DNA from: Nitrososphaerota archaeon
Lineage (GTDB): Archaea > Thermoproteota > Nitrososphaeria > Nitrososphaerales > Nitrosopumilaceae
Assembly: GCA_016871975.1 (NCBI GenBank)
Contig: VHBM01000008.1
Location: forward strand, 1 to 25,370
Reading direction: 5' to 3'
DNA length: 25,370 bases
Shown here in pieces: positions 22,192 to 25,370 of this stretch. Both the position numbers and the translations under genes were made by a program. A model generated the notes under the pieces. That model searched no databases. It had not been told where the DNA came from and saw only the letters and a list, made by a program, of their open reading frames with translations. The number at the start of each line of letters is the position of its first letter. Position 1 is the first letter of the stretch.

Positions 22192-22830
22192 ATGGAAGAA
22201 TATGTCATACTAGTTGATAAAAACGACAATCCTGTAGGCAGGGAAGAAAAGGTAAAGTGCCATCTGCCAAACGGCAAGCTACACAGGGCTTTTACAGTAT
22301 TGCTTTTTGATAAAAAGGGAAGACTTCTTTTAACAAAGCGAAGCAGTACAAAGATGCTTTGGCCAGATGATTGGGATGGAACGGTTGCAAGCCATCCAAG
22401 AGAATCAGAATCCTATGTATCATCAGCAGAGAGGCGGTTGCCTGAAGAAATTGGAGTATCAAGCAGGCTTGACTATCTATTCAAGTTTGAATATCATGTT
22501 CCTTACAAAGACATTGGCTCTGAAAACGAAATTTGTGGGACTCTAATTGGAATGCTAGATGATTCTGCAACAGTCAAGCTAGTCAAAGATGAGATAAGTG
22601 AGACTGTGTGGATTACGCCTAAGGAATTAGTGAGTAACCTCAAAAAGACGCCTGAAGTGTACTGCCCGTGGATGCTAATTGCGTTATATTTACTGCCTTT
22701 CTCAGAAATACAAATGCTAAACAAACATCAAGTTGTTTTGTCAGAATGGATAAAAAACGATATAAAAAATACATTAAAGATTTCAATAAAGTTTCATCTG
22801 CCTAATAACAACTGGAGGCTAGTTAATTGA
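22192..22830 (+). CDS. idi: Type I isopentenyl-diphosphate delta-isomerase (Nudix), catalytic Cys replaced
   Basis: 212 residues from ATG at 22192; the in-frame TTG at 22162 lies inside the IPK gene. The fold is Nudix: C-H24-LPNGKL-H31, a Nudix-like helix AERRLPEEIG (79-88), E111-N-E113, and a conserved PWM near residue 160. Metal ligands His24, His31, His68, Glu111 and Glu113 line up with E. coli IDI (H25, H32, H69, E114, E116). The E. coli catalytic Cys67 lies in VCGHP, but here the segment is VASHP (Ala66). The protein may still isomerise IPP to DMAPP by another acid, or may have a different Nudix substrate. Context (between IPK and GGPP synthase) argues for IPP isomerase. The stop overlaps the next start (TTGA). 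Confidence 0.85.
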   Translation: MEEYVILVDKNDNPVGREEKVKCHLPNGKLHRAFTVLLFDKKGRLLLTKRSSTKMLWPDDWDGTVASHPRESESYVSSAERRLPEEIGVSSRLDYLFKFEYHVPYKDIGSENEICGTLIGMLDDSATVKLVKDEISETVWITPKELVSNLKKTPEVYCPWMLIALYLLPFSEIQMLNKHQVVLSEWIKNDIKNTLKISIKFHLPNNNWRLVN

Positions 22831-23798
22831 ATTCAATTGAAAAAAATGCAAAAATTGTAAATCGATATCTTATCTCAAAACTAAAAGGAAATCCACAAGA
22901 GCTGTACAGTGCTGCATCACACCTTATTGTAAGTGGCGGAAAGCGCCTACGGCCATACATGGTTATGAAAAGCTGTGAAATGCTTGGTGGAAAGGCAAAA
23001 GATTCCATCGGTGCTGCTAGTGCAATTGAGATGGTTCATAATTTTACGTTAGTCCATGATGATATCATGGATAATGATGAAATGCGGCATGGGGTTACCA
23101 CGGTTCATAAAAAATTTGGGATGCCTATTGCAATTTTAGCTGGCGATGTACTGTTTTCAAAAGCATACCAGATCGTTTCATTAACAAGTCTGCCAAGTAA
23201 TTCTGTAATTGATCTTGTGGCAAGACTTGCCAAATCTTGTGTTGAGGTGTGTGAGGGCCAGATTCTTGATATCAAAATGGCAAAGAGTGAAAAAATACCG
23301 TCACAGTCACAGTATGTCAAAATGATAGAGAAAAAGACTGCTGTTCTTTTTGAAGTCTCATGTACAATGGGGGCGATATGTGCAAATGCAAAGCAAAAAG
23401 ACATTTCTAACCTCTCAAGATTTGGAAAAAGTCTTGGCATCGCATTTCAGATAACTGATGATCTGATTGGCGTTTTAGGCAACCCAACTGTTACAAAAAA
23501 GCCTGTTGGAAATGACCTGAGAGAAGGAAAAAAATCACTTCCAATACTTTTGGCAATAAATCGTGCAAAAGGTCAAAACAAGGAAATTATCTTAAAGGCC
23601 TTTGGCAACTCCTTTGCAACACAAGAAGATATTGAAAACGCACTCAAGATAATACGCAGGTTAAAAATTGAAAAAACAGTCAGACGTCAGGCTCAGTCGT
23701 ACGCACAAATGGCGAAAAAATCGCTACAATCCTATTCAGGTTCGGCAAAAAAAGACCTTCTCTCGCTATTGAATTTTGTAGTAAAAAGGAGTTTGTAA
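22827..23798 (+). CDS. Geranylgeranyl diphosphate synthase (trans-prenyltransferase)
   Basis: 323 residues from TTG at 22827, overlapping the idi stop by four nt. The first aspartate-rich motif is D78-DIM-D82, with F73 five residues before it, the position that limits chain length to C20 in archaeal GGPP synthases. The second is ITDDLIGVLG followed by KPVGNDLREGKKSLPILLA, typical of archaeal enzymes. GGKRLRPYMV (37-46) holds the diphosphate-binding Arg/Lys. It condenses DMAPP with IPP units to make GGPP, the precursor of archaeal ether lipids. The product length is inferred from F73 and context; FPP/GGPP dual activity is possible. Confidence 0.93.
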   Translation: MNSIEKNAKIVNRYLISKLKGNPQELYSAASHLIVSGGKRLRPYMVMKSCEMLGGKAKDSIGAASAIEMVHNFTLVHDDIMDNDEMRHGVTTVHKKFGMPIAILAGDVLFSKAYQIVSLTSLPSNSVIDLVARLAKSCVEVCEGQILDIKMAKSEKIPSQSQYVKMIEKKTAVLFEVSCTMGAICANAKQKDISNLSRFGKSLGIAFQITDDLIGVLGNPTVTKKPVGNDLREGKKSLPILLAINRAKGQNKEIILKAFGNSFATQEDIENALKIIRRLKIEKTVRRQAQSYAQMAKKSLQSYSGSAKKDLLSLLNFVVKRSL

Positions 23799-23799
23799 T

Positions 23800-25370
23800 T
23801 TGGATGATGAGCTAAAAAGGCTGATAAGAAAGATTGCACTACAAAATGCCTTTGAACATGACGGACAAACAAAAGACAAGATAGTATTATCAAAGATTCT
23901 TGGAACAAATGCAGAGCTTCGAAACAAGATAAAAGAAATTAACGCAGAGATTTCTGGGATCGTATTAGCTGTAAACAAGCTTTCTTTACAGCAACAGAAA
24001 TCAGAAATAGAAAAAAACTTTCCCGAACTATTAGTTGCAAAAGAAAAAACAGAAGAGAGATCTGGCCTACCTCCTCTAGAAGGAGCTGAACATGGAAAGG
24101 TTGTGACAAGATTTCCACCAGAGCCAAACGGATATCCACACATTGGTCATGCAAAAGCAGCAATAATTGATGAAGAGTATGCAAGAATGTATAGCGGTAA
24201 GCTCATTTTACGATTTGATGATACAAATCCAGAAAATGAGCGACTAGAATATTATGCGGCAATAAAGGTGGGCCTTGACTGGCTTGGAGTAAAATATGAC
24301 AAAGTAAAAAACACATCAGATGATATTGAACTAATTTATCAAAAAGGGCTTGAGCTAATCAACTCTGGTGCTGCATATGTTTGTACATGTAAGCAAGAAG
24401 TAATTAGCAAAAACAGACGAGAGATGAAGTCTTGCAAGTGTAGTACGCTTGATCAAAACCAAAACAATGATCGATGGAAAAAAATGTTTGACAAGTTCAA
24501 GGCAGGCGAGGCAATAGTCAGGTTCCGTGGCAATATGTCATCAGAAAATACTGTAATGCGCGATCCAGTTTTGTTTAGAATAATAGATGAAAAGCATCCA
24601 TTGCTTGGTGATAAGTATAGAGTATGGCCAAGCTATGACTTTGCAGTTGCAATAGAAGACAATATTGATGGTGTAACTCATGCATTTAGAACAAAAGAGT
24701 ACGAGCTTCGAAATGAGCTATATTACGCAATTCTTGATGCGCTAAAACTAAGAAAACCAAAGATGATGGAGTTTTCAAGGCTAGAGTTTAAGGGCATGCC
24801 TGTTTCAAAGCGAGTTTTAAAGCCACTAATTGAGTCAGGCAAGGTCTCATGGTACGATGACCCACGCTTGCCTACGCTTGAGGCTCTAAAAAAGCGAGGA
24901 ATAACGCCTGAGGCGATAAGAAAGTTTGTCTTGTCTTTAGGCTTTACAAAGGCAGATACTCTTGCACCGTTTGATGTTTTAGAGTCATTTAATCGAAAGA
25001 TAGTTGACGAGCAAAGCACAAGACTGTTTATGGTAAAAGATCCAAAAAGGCTAGTTGTAAGAGGCCTGCCTGCCTCTACTATTACTATTCCAAATCATCC
25101 AACAAAAGATTTGGGAAAGCGAAATATTACAGTTGATGAAAACTTTTACCTTTCATCTGATGACATAAAGGATCTAAAACCTGAAAACAAGATCAGACTA
25201 ATGGGTATTGGAAATGTACAAATCAAAACTGCTTCAGATCACTTGACAGGGCAATATGTGGGAGATGAATTGGTGGAAGAGATTCCAAAGGTACAGTGGG
25301 TCTCACAAAAAAATTTCCAAAAATTAAAGATCCAGATACCAAAAGCACTTTTTATTGATGATAATTTTAA
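23800..25370 (+). CDS. gltX: Glutamyl-tRNA synthetase, archaeal type (3' end outside window)
   Basis: Open from TTG at 23800, one nt after the GGPP synthase stop, to the window edge (523 complete codons). The first ~85 residues are a helical N-terminal extension usual in archaeal GluRS. Class I motifs: HIGH at 114-117 in PPEPNGYPHIGHAKA and the KMSKS counterpart VSKR at 335-338 in FKGMPVSKRVLKP, followed by SWYDDPRLPTL. LRFDDTNP supports glutamate/glutamine specificity. VCTCK and SCKCS form a Cys cluster likely to bind Zn. It charges tRNA-Glu, and in archaea that lack GlnRS also tRNA-Gln for later amidation. The anticodon-binding beta-barrels begin near KDPKRLVVRGLP. Only the last part of the C-terminus is missing. 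Confidence 0.95.
   Translation, partial: MDDELKRLIRKIALQNAFEHDGQTKDKIVLSKILGTNAELRNKIKEINAEISGIVLAVNKLSLQQQKSEIEKNFPELLVAKEKTEERSGLPPLEGAEHGKVVTRFPPEPNGYPHIGHAKAAIIDEEYARMYSGKLILRFDDTNPENERLEYYAAIKVGLDWLGVKYDKVKNTSDDIELIYQKGLELINSGAAYVCTCKQEVISKNRREMKSCKCSTLDQNQNNDRWKKMFDKFKAGEAIVRFRGNMSSENTVMRDPVLFRIIDEKHPLLGDKYRVWPSYDFAVAIEDNIDGVTHAFRTKEYELRNELYYAILDALKLRKPKMMEFSRLEFKGMPVSKRVLKPLIESGKVSWYDDPRLPTLEALKKRGITPEAIRKFVLSLGFTKADTLAPFDVLESFNRKIVDEQSTRLFMVKDPKRLVVRGLPASTITIPNHPTKDLGKRNITVDENFYLSSDDIKDLKPENKIRLMGIGNVQIKTASDHLTGQYVGDELVEEIPKVQWVSQKNFQKLKIQIPKALFIDDNF

Noticed and set aside
23766..24184. Minus-strand open frames of 125 and 81 codons opposite the start of gltX
   Set aside because: The plus strand here codes a clear GluRS including HIGH; the minus frames are low-complexity shadows rich in Ser, Phe and Leu.

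Overview
The window reads as a stretch of chromosome from an ammonia-oxidising archaeon of the Thaumarchaeota (Nitrososphaerota), most likely the low-GC Nitrosopumilaceae (Nitrosopumilus, Nitrosarchaeum or Nitrosotenuis type). This rests on the AT-rich DNA, the archaeal ribosomal and RNA polymerase proteins (S13, S4, S2, RpoN), the archaeal route to isoprenoids (mevalonate kinase, isopentenyl phosphate kinase, GGPP synthase), a secreted two-domain multicopper oxidase beside a ZIP transporter, and starts that mostly look leaderless (TATA box about 25-30 nt upstream of ATG, TTG or GTG). I see no insertion sequence, integrase, CRISPR array or rRNA. No stretch longer than about 150 nt lacks a gene.

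Region 1 (1-7955) is rich in metal-handling and envelope genes. It holds a VIT1/CCC1-type transporter (cut by the left edge), a cobalamin-binding-type radical SAM enzyme, a small unknown protein, a secreted protein with four Cys repeats and a CFI-box, a CDF metal exporter with three tandem C-terminal domains, an operon of a two-domain multicopper oxidase and a ZIP transporter, and a small membrane protein. The oxidase promoter carries an 18-bp perfect palindrome plus a second and a weaker third copy of the same half-site pattern at 19-bp steps, which looks like a metalloregulator operator array.

Region 2 (7948-11217, minus strand) is a three-gene operon: a chelatase/MoxR-like AAA+ ATPase, a VWA-domain partner and a small winged-helix-like protein. 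Its function is unknown.

Region 3 (11336-17465) holds ribosomal proteins S13 (with a long Ala/Lys/Pro/Asp tail) and S4, then glmS. A minus-strand operon follows: NAD(P)HX epimerase, an MBL-fold hydrolase and archaeal CobT. After it come a translin-family protein and tRNA-Leu(GAG).

Region 4 (17516-25370, plus strand) is a tightly packed run: rpoN, eno, rps2, MEMO, mevalonate kinase, isopentenyl phosphate kinase, type I IPP isomerase, GGPP synthase and glutamyl-tRNA synthetase (cut by the right edge). Genes touch or overlap by 1-4 nt except for a probable internal promoter before the isopentenyl phosphate kinase. It couples transcription, translation and glycolysis genes to membrane-lipid precursor synthesis. 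The IPP isomerase has Ala where the catalytic Cys of the E. coli enzyme lies. tRNA-Leu and rpoN appear to diverge from one shared TATA element.
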